A model generated the notes under the pieces. It was not told the DNA's origin and made no database searches. It was given only the letters and a program-made list of their open reading frames with translations. Source: Hormiphora californensis (Eukaryota > Ctenophora > Tentaculata > Cydippida > Pleurobrachiidae). From it: a stretch of DNA of 64,000 bases. The position numbers and the translations under genes were made by a program. This document shows, piece by piece, positions 42,260-59,583 of the stretch; the stretch's first letter is position 1, and every line of letters begins with the position of its first letter. The stretch is taken from positions 7,546,733-7,610,732 of the forward strand of contig CM035358.1 in NCBI GenBank assembly GCA_020137815.1, written 5' to 3'.

Positions 42260-43318
42260 ACCTAAACTGCATTCACAGGGGATTGTTAAAATGTATTTAT
42301 GAGCCGATGAAATAGTTTAGATCGCGATAAACAGGCGTGCAACGGCGGTATTTGCCTCACAAACGAGCATTTCAGAAGTTTAAAATTTAGCTTTCTGAAC
42401 GGGTCGTGTTTGAGCATAAAATTTCAGAATTTGAACATGACGACGCGCTCGGACAAACGCGCAAAAACAGTCCGCGCACCATCACTGCCAGTTCCCACGC
42501 TCTGCGCAAAAGAACCATGTGGCGTGTCATCGCGCGTTACAAACTTCTTCCAGCCGCGCAGTGGGCGAAGTGCCAGTGCAGATTTGAGATTTGTCTGGCT
42601 TCTGGATTCGGCAGTTGAGACGGTTTCGGTTTTCGAAATGGAATGGCCTGCCAGCTTGGGAGTTGGGCCTTGAAGTTCCACACTCTTATTGATGTTCAGC
42701 CTCTAACAGAATTCTGTCTGGCTAGTTATAGTGGAGGGGTTTATCAAGAGAAGATGGGAATTATGATAATAAACGTATCCCCTGACCCCTTACTCAACAA
42801 ATCGTATCCCCTTTCCACGCTAAACACCACTCCTACACCATGATACAGTTACACTAAGGAAGAGGCGACACATTTCTAATGTAAAAGTAATGTGAACAAA
42901 CAGTTAAATTAATTAAACCATCAAATATGAATTAGCTAATTTATAACCACACACTTTGTCAATCAACTGGCAAGTTGGTGACAAACGCTCGCGTGTACCA
43001 GTTGTCTCTATAACTACTCTCAACTGACAACTCTATACTACTTGTCTATCCGACTTGTCTATCCGACTCTATACTACTTGTCTATCCGGGCCGACGCGTC
43101 GGCCTTTTTTCACTCGACAATATTCGGTATTAGCTAATTTAAAAGCTACCATAAATTATATTGTTTTTCGGAAAATAACAGTCATTTGAACGCACCATGG
43201 TTCATGCCTAAATATACCCACAATTAATCACTTTGATTGAGTAATAACCACTGATACACAGCTGTTTCAATTGATCAATCTAACTGTGATCTGTCATCTA
43301 GTTGTTGTGATCTATAGA
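42260..43318. other. Upstream region of the large gene, with palindrome
   Basis: Several short frames overlap at 42400-42680 but none has protein-like features. At 43018-43086 ACTACTTGTCTATCCG repeats in tandem, ending in the perfect palindrome GGCCGACGCGTCGGCC (43089-43104) followed by six T. Confidence 0.5.
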
Positions 43319-45729
43319 TCACCTAATGCTAGGTAGCAACTTGATTCTAGTCCTCCAAATTGCTTTAAAATTGAAGACCGAACTAGCAAATTGTTTCACA
43401 TCGGACCCCTCCTCTTCCGTGACCATTAACTCCCCAATTTTCTGCCTTTTTTCCTCCTGTTGCTCCGAAAACAGACTCTCCTGACTCATCTCTTTGATAA
43501 GGGAAACCCGGGGTGTCTGAGCTGACTTCTTGAGGATACCTCGAAGGGGTTTGTCGGGGAGGCCACCGTCTGAGAGGGTTCGGGATCGGGGTACTTTCCT
43601 CTTGTTTGTACAGGACATCTGAGGGAGGGAGAAAGTGTTAAATTTGGACTGTTTTCATGAGACTCAATCTAGTCTCAATATAAACTCAACTCTCAATCCA
43701 CTCTCCTGGCCTAAAAACACAACTCAAATAGTCAAATACCATTATTCCATCTTCTTACCAGATCACTGTCGCTCATTCTCCTGTTCCCCAAGTTTGCCGG
43801 GTCATTCATGGAGGTTCTTCTCTGTAGCAGTCGGTTAATGTCTGGGGGAGGGAGGGGGTTATAATGAGGGGGAAGAAAGTTTCAGACGGTGCATACGGTA
43901 AACTGTATGGCACATACGGTACGTCGGTACAGACGTGACGTAAAATTTACATGTGTGATGGAAAATGGCAGCCAATAAACTATCAAATTGTACCAGTCAG
44001 TACCAGAACAGGCTATATTTTATTTTTAACTAACATTGGCAATTTCCAGTCAACACTTCCAATGTACACTTTACAGCAGCTGTATCACTCTCGATATTTT
44101 ACAGAAAACATACAATTATTTCTCAGTAATGAAACCCTAACTAACTAAGAATACTGCTATGTATTATTACAAGGGAAGGTACTACACCGCATACTCTCTC
44201 TTGTTATGTTTAGAAACTCACCGGCCGCGGCCTCGAACAGTTTCTGATCAAGGAAGACCTTCATTTCTGAACTCTTGTACATTGAGGATGGGAGGATACC
44301 GTGATCATTCAATTGGAACAAATCAGCTCCTGAGAGAGGGGGAGAGGGGGTTAGAATATTAGGGCAAGCCCTCTTTTACTGAAACGTATTCAGGGTATAA
44401 CAGATCATGGAATTTGGGGGGAAGGATGGTAAAAAGTAGGGCCCTACCTAATTACCATGATCAAGAGTTCATTAATTAATTACCGTGATCTAGAAGGAGG
44501 GTGGTGATAGGAAGGTTATCGTTAGCTACTGCGTAGTGAAGTGCCGTCTCCCCATCCTCATCCTATATGGGAGGGAGGAGATGTTAGATGTTAGATAGAT
44601 TGTGTCACAGAGATCAGAAAAAGCAAAACCGCCCGTAAATTACATGTTTCATGATGTTGTGAACTGACAATGAAACAATGACGCTTTTCATGTTACCATC
44701 CCATTATATTTAGGTACCGGCAGGCACCTCCCACCCTGTCACCATGTTTCCAATACATACCTGCATATTAATGTTGATTCCACTGATGGCAAGAATGCAC
44801 CTGGTAGCCTCCAACCTGTCCTTCTTTACACACACATGCAGGGCGTGTTCCCCGTGAATACTGAGTTGTTGCTCCGCTGCATCCACCACTCCATCTAACA
44901 CACAGGATAACTCGGCTAGGTTCTCTGGGGAAGGTATATGGTAGGGGGTTAGAGATAACAAATATCTGTCATAAAGTTTTTCTATAGCTATAGGTTCTTT
45001 AGCTTTTCTCTACTGCAGCTATATTAGGTTCGTTGGAAGCAGGACTTGAAGGAGTTAAAATAGTTAGTATTTGCGTCTTGACATTACTAAGTGTGAATTA
45101 ATTTTAGGAGCCTGAGAGACTGATATAGAGTTACAGAGTGTTACAAAATTTATTTCCGGTTAATTTTGGTGCCTAAATCTGTAACAAGCATTCTCAGCTA
45201 ACAGTGCAGTAACTCTCTCCAGTTTCCTAACACAGTACCACACTGCACACTCCAGTCTCCTAACAGTAACACACTGAGCCGAGAAGTAACCCTGAATAAC
45301 TCGTATTGTATAGTTAGAGGCTGAGTTAGGTAACTCCCATGTTATAACATCCTAATAATAGGCGTGGGCTACGTTTATTGTCAACCTTATAAGGCTTTAT
45401 AAACCTTACCCTAACAGAACCGAAATAAAACATTTACTTTTTGACGAACACACAAATCGACAAATCAAATTACTGAACAAATCAAATCCCATACAACAAC
45501 TAATTTTCTAAATTGTGCGTACGATACTGTATCATAAATTAGGACTACATGTTTACTACAACACTGCACTCTACGTCTCTACTAATTGTCTATTCGACTG
45601 TAGTACCTGATTTGATAGCGTCTTCTAGGACGGTAACGTACCTGATTTGATAGCGTCCTCTAGGACGGTAACATCTGTAAAGGAAACCTTCCTGTCCCGG
45701 GGCAATTGTCCTCCCTCACACACAATCAT
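43319..45729 (-). CDS. PP1-regulatory ankyrin-repeat protein (PPP1R27/16-like)
   Basis: Six exons join in phase: 45642-45729, 44761-44924, 44484-44562, 44222-44329, 43759-43841 and 43319-43618, giving 273 residues. Residues 14-17 are KVSF, a canonical RVxF docking motif for the PP1 catalytic subunit, immediately followed by TDVTVLEDAIKS. Ankyrin repeats follow: HGEHALHVCVKKDRLEATRC, DEDGETALHYAVANDNLPIT and GADLFQLNDHGILPSSMY. An RVxF motif followed by ankyrins is the MYPT/PPP1R16/PPP1R27 layout. The C-terminal 130 residues are basic (KRKVPRSRTLSD, RGILKKSAQTPRVSL) and may be phosphorylated. Likely role: targeting PP1 to substrates. Exon 1 ends inside a tandem duplication that offers a second donor 35 bp downstream. 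Confidence 0.85.
45606..45675. repeat. 35-bp tandem duplication at a 5' splice site
   Basis: ACCTGATTTGATAGCGTC begins at 45606 and again at 45641; the copies differ at one base. Each carries a minus-strand CAG/GTAC donor. Confidence 0.9.
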
Positions 45730-47939
45730 AGACTTGAGCTATAGATATTAATTGATTAATTGTATAATTAATAAAACTAACATACACAACTAAAGTACAA
45801 TTGAAGTAACTACAGCTGTGGTTGCTTTTTCCCCTATACTTAAAAAAAGATAAGTTTATAATGGTTGTGATGTAACCCCAGCTGTGACTTCCTAAGCTAT
45901 TATACTAGGCTATACTAGGCTGTGTGGCAATTAAAGAATTACCGCAAACGAAGGCTACGGTTGGATAGGACAAAAGTTGTTTTCAGAATTTATCCGCACG
46001 CAAGATCCCAGTCAAACTAATCAAAGAGAGAATTTGGAATAAGAGATGGGATAGAGATTTTGTAAGGGCCGGACGGGGGCAACAGAGCAAATCTAAGTGG
46101 ATACAATTATACACGCGTGGTGACTGTGTATTTACTCTCTCCCTCTCGGCTCTCTCTCGTCTTTGCAATTCCGTACCTCTTGGCAACAAAAGTCACGATT
46201 TCGAGAACAGCAGGTCACGATTATTCAAGAGGAAAAAACTACAGGAAAACAAAATGTACAGCACGCATTTCTCTGTGTAAGGGGTGAAATTAGAATTAGC
46301 GGGAAGACTGCCACGAACACAAAAAAGACCGGAAATTCTGTTTCTCTCTATTTCCCGTTTCTGACGTTCATCCGATATTCCCAACGACAGCAGCGACATG
46401 AATTGTACATTTTGAAGAAATGAACATTGGCCACGTGAGCCAGAGGTACACGTGGACTCACATGTGTGTAGACATAAAGCATTTACAGACAAAATGAAAT
46501 GAGAGAAAATACTAAGAGCGGACAAGAGAGATAGAAAGAGACAAGAGAGCGAGTATATGGCTTGAATTCCTTCGACTAAGAGAAATGAAGTCCTAGGATG
46601 GACTGCTAGAGTGGAATTATACATTCTGAATATAAAATAGGGTACATCATATGAGGTATGAATCTGTAATAACAGAATTAAAATCACGTCTCCTCATATT
46701 GAGACTTCACACTTTTATAGCAAGGTTTGTCTCAGGTTGTCTCAGGTTCCTTACTCCGTAAGGGTTGTCTCACAAAATACTGTCCTCTCCGAACAGGGAC
46801 GCTGAGGTCCTGTGAGGAGAAGGAGAGCTGCGTACGCGAGTTTACAGTCATGCGGTATGACACAACAGGTCGATCTGCGTGACTAGCTATTGTAATGTAT
46901 AATAGGAGGGCTCAATAAATGCCAGGTATATCTAAGATGAACTCTTGCATAAAGGGATAAATTATAAGATGAGGTTAGGATAATTTTGTAGGGATAAATT
47001 GTAAGTTATAGACCACGGCATGGCATACCAAGATAATATAAAATTGCAGCTTCATGAGGCCTGTAGATATTTTCACAAAGGGGCTGGACCTAGTTTGGGC
47101 TTTGAGGCGATTTGTATCTAATCAAAGTGTCTCTAAACTGAATTCATGTTCGTGTTCTGACATATCATGGCTAAAATAAAACATGTACCTACATGCATGT
47201 ACCGTCCTATTGATAAACTATTCCCACGGTAAAGATAGACCCCACGTGGATAAGATAGTAAGATAGCTTGGAGTGGGTTAACGGGGAAGTTAAGTGTAGG
47301 AGGAAAGTGGAGCAATATGTGGATACGATCTTACCAGTCACATATAGTTCAAATGTGAAGACTATAATAATTGCGAGGCAATCAAAGTCAAGTTTGAAAA
47401 GAAAGATGAGCCATCCAGAAATTGAACTCCAACTAGTGATTAACAAGATAAACAACAATATAATGGTACTAAATCAATTAAAATTGACTGAAGCTTTCGA
47501 GAACACTATGTTTCACGTCTTCAGCTATCCAACCAGTGAGACTATAAAGCTTGTTCGTGTCGACAGCTCCATCTCTCTCATATCTTGATCAGTAGTCAAC
47601 AAATGTAACAATTGTATTGACAGAGAAATGTCACAATTGATATCATAATTGTAGCCGCCATTGTGAAGAGGAAAAATCAACAACAGAATTGTTTGTCAAC
47701 GCCGGTTTTTTCTCTCGCTTTCTCTCGCTCTTTCTCGCTATCACGCTTTCTCTCAATCCTGCTATCTCTCTATCTATCTTTTTTCATTATCATCCATCTG
47801 CCAAACCGCACGCTCAAGAAACCACACACATGTATCATCGACAACAACTGAAAACGTAGAGTGAAAGATATATCAGACAATGCAGTGGACAGAGAAAGAA
47901 AAAGAACCAGCAAAGAGAGAAAAAGAACCAGCAAAGAGA
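45730..47939. other. Gene-poor region
   Basis: Frames of up to 164 codons (46193-46687, minus) lack domain features, splice context or compositional support. I see no gene. Confidence 0.45.
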
Positions 47940-47989
47940 GAAAAACTGGGCGTTTTGGTGTGGTTGGTATAGTTAAAATGCAGTGTGTT

Positions 47990-48126
47990 ATAGGGTGGTG
48001 ACATGAGGCTGTAGTTGGGGGAGGGAGAGAGAAAGAGAGAGAAAGAGAGAGAGACAGAGAGAGAGAGAGAGACAGAGAGGGAGACAGAGAGAGACAGAGA
48101 GAGAGAGGCAGAGAGAGAGAGACACA
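47990..48126. repeat. (GA)n-rich simple repeat
   Basis: Imperfect GAGA/GACAGA runs are purine-only on the plus strand. Confidence 0.95.
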
Positions 48127-48266
48127 GAAGAACATGGATCAGCCGGGATAGTTGTTTAACTTGAAATTGACATACAACGTGGCGTCTGCAATCTTGGTAC
48201 GGGTAGGAACAGCTGATGACCTAGTCGAGTCTCGTACATTTTATTAGCAGAGACATGGGTGACGAT

Positions 48267-48330
48267 TCCCTTGCTCGACCCTGTGACCTGTCTCACCGCG
48301 AAAAATAAAAAGGGTTTGAACAAAACAAGG
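48267..48330. repeat. CTTG..CAAG dispersed mini-repeat
   Basis: TTGCTCGACCCTGTGACC is followed by AAAAGGGTTTGAACAAAACAAGG. Relatives lie at 22936, 28118, 37316, 37812, 39514 and (inverted) 56610. Confidence 0.65.
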
Positions 48331-48479
48331 TGACGATGGAGGAAGACATTTGAGAGAATCCTATCGATAGAAACTAGATCACGATGAGCGATGTTACAGT
48401 TTGCAACACAAACTGAGAAGAGAGAATATCAAAGGATCATTATGACATTATATAGGGTTTTGATCACTGAGCTGTGATT

Positions 48480-49440
48480 TATAACTCCGGCCATCTACTC
48501 AGACTAAGTTTTGTCAGGAGCCCCCCCCCCCCCCCCCCCCCCGGATGTGGAAATATCACTTGCCACAGCTACTATAAATTTACAGGTTTCAGATGCAACA
48601 AAAAGAAAAGTCACTGCGAGGCGGCTGGGATATAAGAAAACGACCAGAAAGAAATCAACCCTAATCGTGTAATAAATGGCCACAAAAACTACGCTTGCAC
48701 AAATCACAGGTGCCTATATAACAGATGCATGGGTATTACAATTAGGATATTTCTGTCACCTAAAGATGCATGGGTATATATCACAATTAGGATAATTTTA
48801 GCAAACAGACACTAAGAATTGTCTTTCCCCTGATTGAAGATATCACAGGATCTTGCATTCAAGGTGATGTTACGATCACACCGCATATGTGATATTACTT
48901 CAGTCTATCATAGATCAAGTTTTATCAAGGAGCCCCCTCCTCCATCGTATCAAATGTGTTGGTGGAAATATACTTGCATGCGGAATATTTAACTTTGCAC
49001 AAAGGCCATGACGGTACTATCGTCTGGATATAAAAAACTCGAAAAACCGGAACCCCTAACTCGTATAAATGGCCAAGTAGTTGCAACAGGTGCCTTATAA
49101 CATCTGGTATATTACATGAATTCTTACTAATAATCATGGGGTGACTAATGAACTTTAGTGTGAACTAAATGTTTCACGGTCATGTATGCATATATTGTCA
49201 ATTCAGTTGGTGATGCTAACCAATGTGCCAGTACTTTTAGTCAATGTATATTGCATGTAGTGGCAATTGTAGATCATATATATACAATGGTTGTTGGATG
49301 AGATACTAATGTGGAATACTTGAGGCCATGCGGTATAATATGTATAAACTTTTGAAACCGGAACCCCCTACTATCAATGAGTGGAGTTAGACTAATGACT
49401 AATACTGGGGACTAGACTAGATGTATATTTTAACAGATGC
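48480..49440. repeat. Degenerate duplicated segments with poly-C
   Basis: Sequence around TTTTGTCAGGAGCCCCC (48510) recurs near 48915 as TTTTATCAAGGAGCCCCC, with later matches around ATAAATGGCCA and GGTGCC; a third partial copy lies near 49350. The first copy contains a run of about 20 C at 48522-48541. No coding function is apparent. Confidence 0.55.
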
Positions 49441-49592
49441 ATAATAATTCTGTCAAATTCACAATGGCCTGGCTGCATATTGCTGTGCAGTGCTGCTGCA
49501 CACAATTGAATTGCAGTTAGTGAGCTGTCAAAGAAGAAGAGGCACAAATTTGTGGCTCATTCTAACTTGTTCTTCCTGCCATTATGTTTCCT

Positions 49593-49594
<2 letters not shown>

Positions 49595-49667
<73 letters not shown>
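49595..49667. repeat. (TC)n microsatellite
   Basis: Pure TC repeat. Confidence 0.97.
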
Positions 49668-49670
<3 letters not shown>

Positions 49671-50526
49671 GTGCTTTTGATACTCTGCTAATGCACCCTA
49701 GCTAGTGTTATTCTATTCATGCGAAATAATCTAATTAAATTCGAAGAGAGAAAGCAGCTGACAAGGAAAAGGCATTTGACAAGCTGCCGAGCACCCAGTT
49801 GTCGACAGTGTTGAACTGGAATACAGTGACATTGTGTAGCTCACACGGAGAGGGTTCGGCAGAGTGACACGGCATGAAGTTATTCGCCAGACTTCAGAAA
49901 ATCAAGAATTCATGATAGTAGACATGTCGACAATGAACTGCTGCATTGAATTTAGTGAACGCGAGTATAATTACAAGAAACACATGTGTTTCCTACCAAT
50001 GACCACATGGTGTGTTTCATGTCTTTTGTATCCCGGATCCCCCCATTGTCTGTCCACACGTTCTGCCTCTTGTTCACATGGAAGACGCGGCAGAACAAAA
50101 GCGTGATGTTGATATGAAACAAACAGAGAAAGCACTGTCACGCACAGGCAATATGTGTCATGATATCACCAAGATATTACTGTATGTGAATATGATGAAA
50201 TATATCATATATGGCACCTTGAACTGCTCGCAAACAGTAGACGAACGAAAAACAAGGAGAACCATGATGTAGACTGAATGCATTTCCGAGGATTTGTGAC
50301 GCGTTATATATAAAACAGAGGCAGCTATATTGGACATGGAACTAAACGTCTAATAGGCCAGCGGTATAAGAATACAAAAGGAGAGACAACACGGTTATTA
50401 TACGAGCTAGTTGACACAATTCGTACAGTTTGAGTAAAGTAGGTGTGAAACAGTAGCAGCTGAATGTAGAAGGGAATGAAAAGACAAAATAGCAGGATAA
50501 TAGAAGATAAAGGAGGGGTAAAACTG

Positions 50527-50566
50527 ACAAGTCATGAAGCTCAGATATCTGAGCTTCATGACTTGT
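50527..50566. repeat. Perfect 40-bp palindrome without spacer
   Basis: ACAAGTCATGAAGCTCAGAT is followed directly by its exact complement. No gene is adjacent. Confidence 0.98.
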
Positions 50567-54369
<3,803 letters not shown>

Positions 54370-54377
54370 TCCACTAG

Positions 54378-55722
54378 CAGGAAGCGACCGAATATTCGGT
54401 TCGGTTCGGTTCGGTTCGGAAATTCGGTGTTTTTTGGGCGGTTCGGTTCGGTTCGGTTCGGTAGGAAATTTTGGCCGAACCACCGAATTTTTTGGTCAAA
54501 AAATGCCCAGAAATCGGGCTTTTTCATGCAAAATTTTTCAATTATTTCACGAAAATTGTATGGATTTCAATGTCAATTTCGGCGTATTAACCCTATTTCG
54601 AATCGGTGGTGCTATGTGGAAATGATTTCGCCTTCACATTAGATGGTTATGAAAATAAAATTGTCGAATTCTAAACCCCTATGCCTTTTTACAAAAGGCA
54701 TCCGGGTGAATGCCTTCGGCATTCACCGGGCGGGGAAAAAATTCATGGAGAGCACCGATCAAGGTGTTAAGAATCATTCTCTGAAATTTTGTAAAAAAGT
54801 TTGGAAAATATTTCTAAGTCAATTTTATGGAAAATTTTCTATGTCAATTTTTGCGTACGAATCGTGTTTCGAATCGGTATTGCTAAGCGGGAGTGATATT
54901 GCTAATTAGTGGGTCCGAGATGGATTATGCTGATACGTGATCCCCCATCAAATCTAATTAGTAAGTTTAGGGGAAACGATTCATGTTTCAATAAATCCTG
55001 CTAATTAGCGAGAGCACTGCCGCATAGCATCACCGATTCGCAACACGATTCGTACGGCAAAATTGACATAGAATTTTTTTCCGAAATTGACTTTGAAATA
55101 TTTTACAAAGTTTTTTCACAAATTAAATGTTTCTCTAAAAATTCATGGAGAGCATCGATCAAGGTATTGAGAATCATTACCTGAAATTTTGTGAAATTTT
55201 TTTGTGAAAAAATTTTAATAAATTATGGTATACGAATCGTGTTTCTAATCGACAATGCTAAACGGGAGTGATGTTGGTAATAGTGGGTCCGAGATGGATT
55301 GTGCTGATACGTGATCATCAAATCTAATTAGGAAATTTAGAGAGACACGATTCATGGTTCGTTTATCCTGCTAATTAGCAATACCATTCCCGTATAGCAT
55401 TGCCGATTCGAAACACGATTCGTACGCAAAAAAGACATAGAAAATTTACGATAAAATTGACTTTGAAATTTTTTTCACAAAATTGACTTTGAAATTTTTT
55501 CAAACATTTTTAACAAAATTTCAGAGAATGATTCTCAATACCTTGATCGGTGCTCTCCATGACTTTTTAGAGAAACATTTATACAGAAAAAGTTTTGTAT
55601 GGTTCGGTTCGGTTCGGTTACCGAAATTCGGTTCGGTTCGGTTCGGTCTTCGGTCGGTAAAAAGTTTTCAAATTCGGTTCGGTTCGGTTCGGTGGAAAAA
55701 AAACCGGTTCGGTCGTTTCCTG
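54378..55722. mobile_element. hAT-like non-autonomous element with TTCGG arrays
   Basis: The 8-bp duplication TCCACTAG lies at 54370-54377 and 55723-55730. Termini CAGGAAGCGACCGAA and (inverted) CAGGAAACGACCGAA match over 15 bp. Both ends carry blocks of (TTCGG)n (54390-54470 and 55600-55710). The interior has long imperfect repeats around AATCATTCTCTGAAATTTTG in direct (54743, 55142) and inverted (about 55510-55565) orientation. No transposase frame is present. An 8-bp TSD points to the hAT superfamily. Confidence 0.9.
54663..54740. repeat. Structured double-hairpin mini-element, copy 2
   Basis: It has the same layout as 32905-32990 (ATGCCTTTTTAC hairpin, then GGTGAATGCCTTCGGCATTC). The flanking TCGAATTCTAA is shared. 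It is embedded in the hAT-like element. Confidence 0.85.
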
Positions 55723-56412
55723 TCCACTAGACTAAGTACTGTGGCCCAAATTGCCCCCGTCCTACTCAGCTCTAATCCGGACATGATCGAACCCCCGTGG
55801 ACCAAAAAGCGTGAAAACTGAACAGTGAACACGTGATGCTATTGCTACTGATGGCTGAACGCAAGTATTGGCATGGTGGAGGCCAGTAAAAAATTTCTGA
55901 AGTCGACCACATCGTTTTGAAATGTTTCCAGCTGTCTGGCGACGCGGACCCCCCGCACAATCTCGGTCGCACACGGTTGACGGTGTCTATGTCATGTCAC
56001 CAAGGGCGACACTAGACAGTTCTCAGTCCGGCGGCTTAAGCGAACGACAGACTGCGGCCAAATCATGGCAAACATTGCATGACATTGCAAACCGGAACGT
56101 CAAGAAATGCTGTTGCTGCATTAGCACACTGTCAATTTGGTCGATGAGATCAAGTTGAGACTTTTTGCAGATTGTTTGCGGAGTAAAATTTCAGTGAACC
56201 GGCGGCGCGGCTGAAACAGTTATTTCGCGCGCTACACAAAATGCAGCGGATTTAAACTTTTCAACGTTCGCGCGCGTTGCATTTGAATTGAACTGTTTCT
56301 GGTTTTTTGACGGACGCAAAGTTTTAAAGTCGGATTTTTTGAAACTGTCACTCCCCTGGGTATTTTCAATTTGTTAAATGACCAAAAAGCCGGTTCCTGA
56401 CGAGATACGAGA

Positions 56413-56512
56413 NNNNNNNNNNNNNNNNNNNNNNNNNNNNNNNNNNNNNNNNNNNNNNNNNNNNNNNNNNNNNNNNNNNNNNNNNNNNNNNNNNNNNNNN
56501 NNNNNNNNNNNN
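56413..56512. other. Assembly gap (100 N)
   Basis: A run of 100 N. Frames crossing it are meaningless. Confidence 1.
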
Positions 56513-56609
56513 TTATCACCCTCAACGCGTCTGTTTCTCGTCATTATCTTGTCTTTCTTTAGTCCGAGTGGCCGGTTACGCTGAGAACAGGAAAAATGTT
56601 GTTTAAATG

Positions 56610-56660
56610 TTCTAACCCACATTTACATTTCTGCGCACAAAATAGTCTAGCTAGGCAAGA
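56610..56660 (-). repeat. CTTG..-type dispersed mini-repeat, inverted copy
   Basis: On the minus strand it reads CTTGCCTAGCTAGACTATTTT, a GTGCGC block, then GGGTTAGAAC. It matches the copies at 28118 and 37812. Confidence 0.6.
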
Positions 56661-56764
56661 AAATTGGTTAACAGATCGGTCAGCAGAACAACTTCCAATA
56701 GTTGGTCAACTACGCTTTTTATCCAAGGGATAGACGACAGTTTCTCCTCCTTCTTATACGACAC

Positions 56765-57540
56765 TAGCGCACCCATTGGGTGCGCCTCAAGTAAGGGCTT
56801 TTTGATAACCCACCCGGCTTCGCCGGGTGGTTCTCTTCGGCCCTTTCAACGTCAATAACACGGTTGCCATGGCAACTGAATTGGTAACTATGGGGACTGG
56901 CATGTTAAAAGTCATTCGAAAATATCAACAAACTTCCACCGGAAGTTCCAAAAGTGTGAGCAACAGCTTTACAGCTTTGGGCACATAAAGTGTTTTATGA
57001 AGGAGCACTGTCGCGTAGAAACGCACTGAACGAACGACTTCGACGCGACAATGCGACATTTCCAAATTATAATACACTAGCGCACCCATTGGGTGCGCCT
57101 CAAGTAAGGGCCTTTTGATAACCCACCCGGCTTCGCCGGGTGGTTCTTTTCGCCCCTTTCAACGTCAATAACACGGTTGCCAAGGCAACTGAATTGGTAA
57201 CTATGGGGACTGGGATGTTAAAAGTCATTCGAAAATATTAACAAACTTCCGCTGGAAGTTCAAAAAGTGTGAACAGCAGCTTTACAGCTTTGGTCATATG
57301 AAGTGTTTTATGAAGGAGCAGACTGTCGCGTAGAAACGCACTGAACGAACGACCATCACTTCGACGTCGTTCATCTCCAAATTATAATAGAGATATAGAC
57401 TAGCGCACCCATTGGGTACGCCTCAAGTAAGGGCGTTTTGATAACCCACCCTTCCGCTGTACCCATCTGCACGTGCAGTATCAACCAACCCGCCCCTAAC
57501 GACGGTTGCTAGCGACATCTCCAAATTATAATAGAGATTA
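56765..57540. repeat. Tandem repeat of about 313 bp with paired hairpins (2.4 copies)
   Basis: Units start TAGCGCACCCATTGGGTGCGC at 56765, 57078 and 57401; the third is truncated. Each begins with the palindrome GCGCACCC-ATT-GGGTGCGC, then ACCCACCCGGC-TTC-GCCGGGTGGT. The first unit also carries GTTGCCATGGCAAC (56863-56876), a perfect RFX X-box palindrome; unit 2 has one mismatch. All three units end near AAATTATAATA. Confidence 0.85.
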
Positions 57541-58791
<1,251 letters not shown>

Positions 58792-58824
58792 GATCCTACG
58801 AAGCCTCCAAAAGTAACAAAAGTA

Positions 58825-59583
<759 letters not shown>

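Noticed and set aside
43089-43110. GC-rich palindrome followed by T6, like a bacterial terminator
   Set aside because: The context is clearly eukaryotic and it lies upstream of a gene, so a Rho-independent terminator is not a sensible call.
46193-46687. 164-codon minus-strand frame
   Set aside because: No domain, signal or splice support; composition looks like AT-rich noncoding DNA.
47268-47588. 106-codon plus-strand frame
   Set aside because: It opens with TTG, the first ATG is deep inside, and there is no recognisable domain or splice context.
56232-56622. Frames crossing the N gap
   Set aside because: The sequence is unknown there, so the peptides are meaningless.
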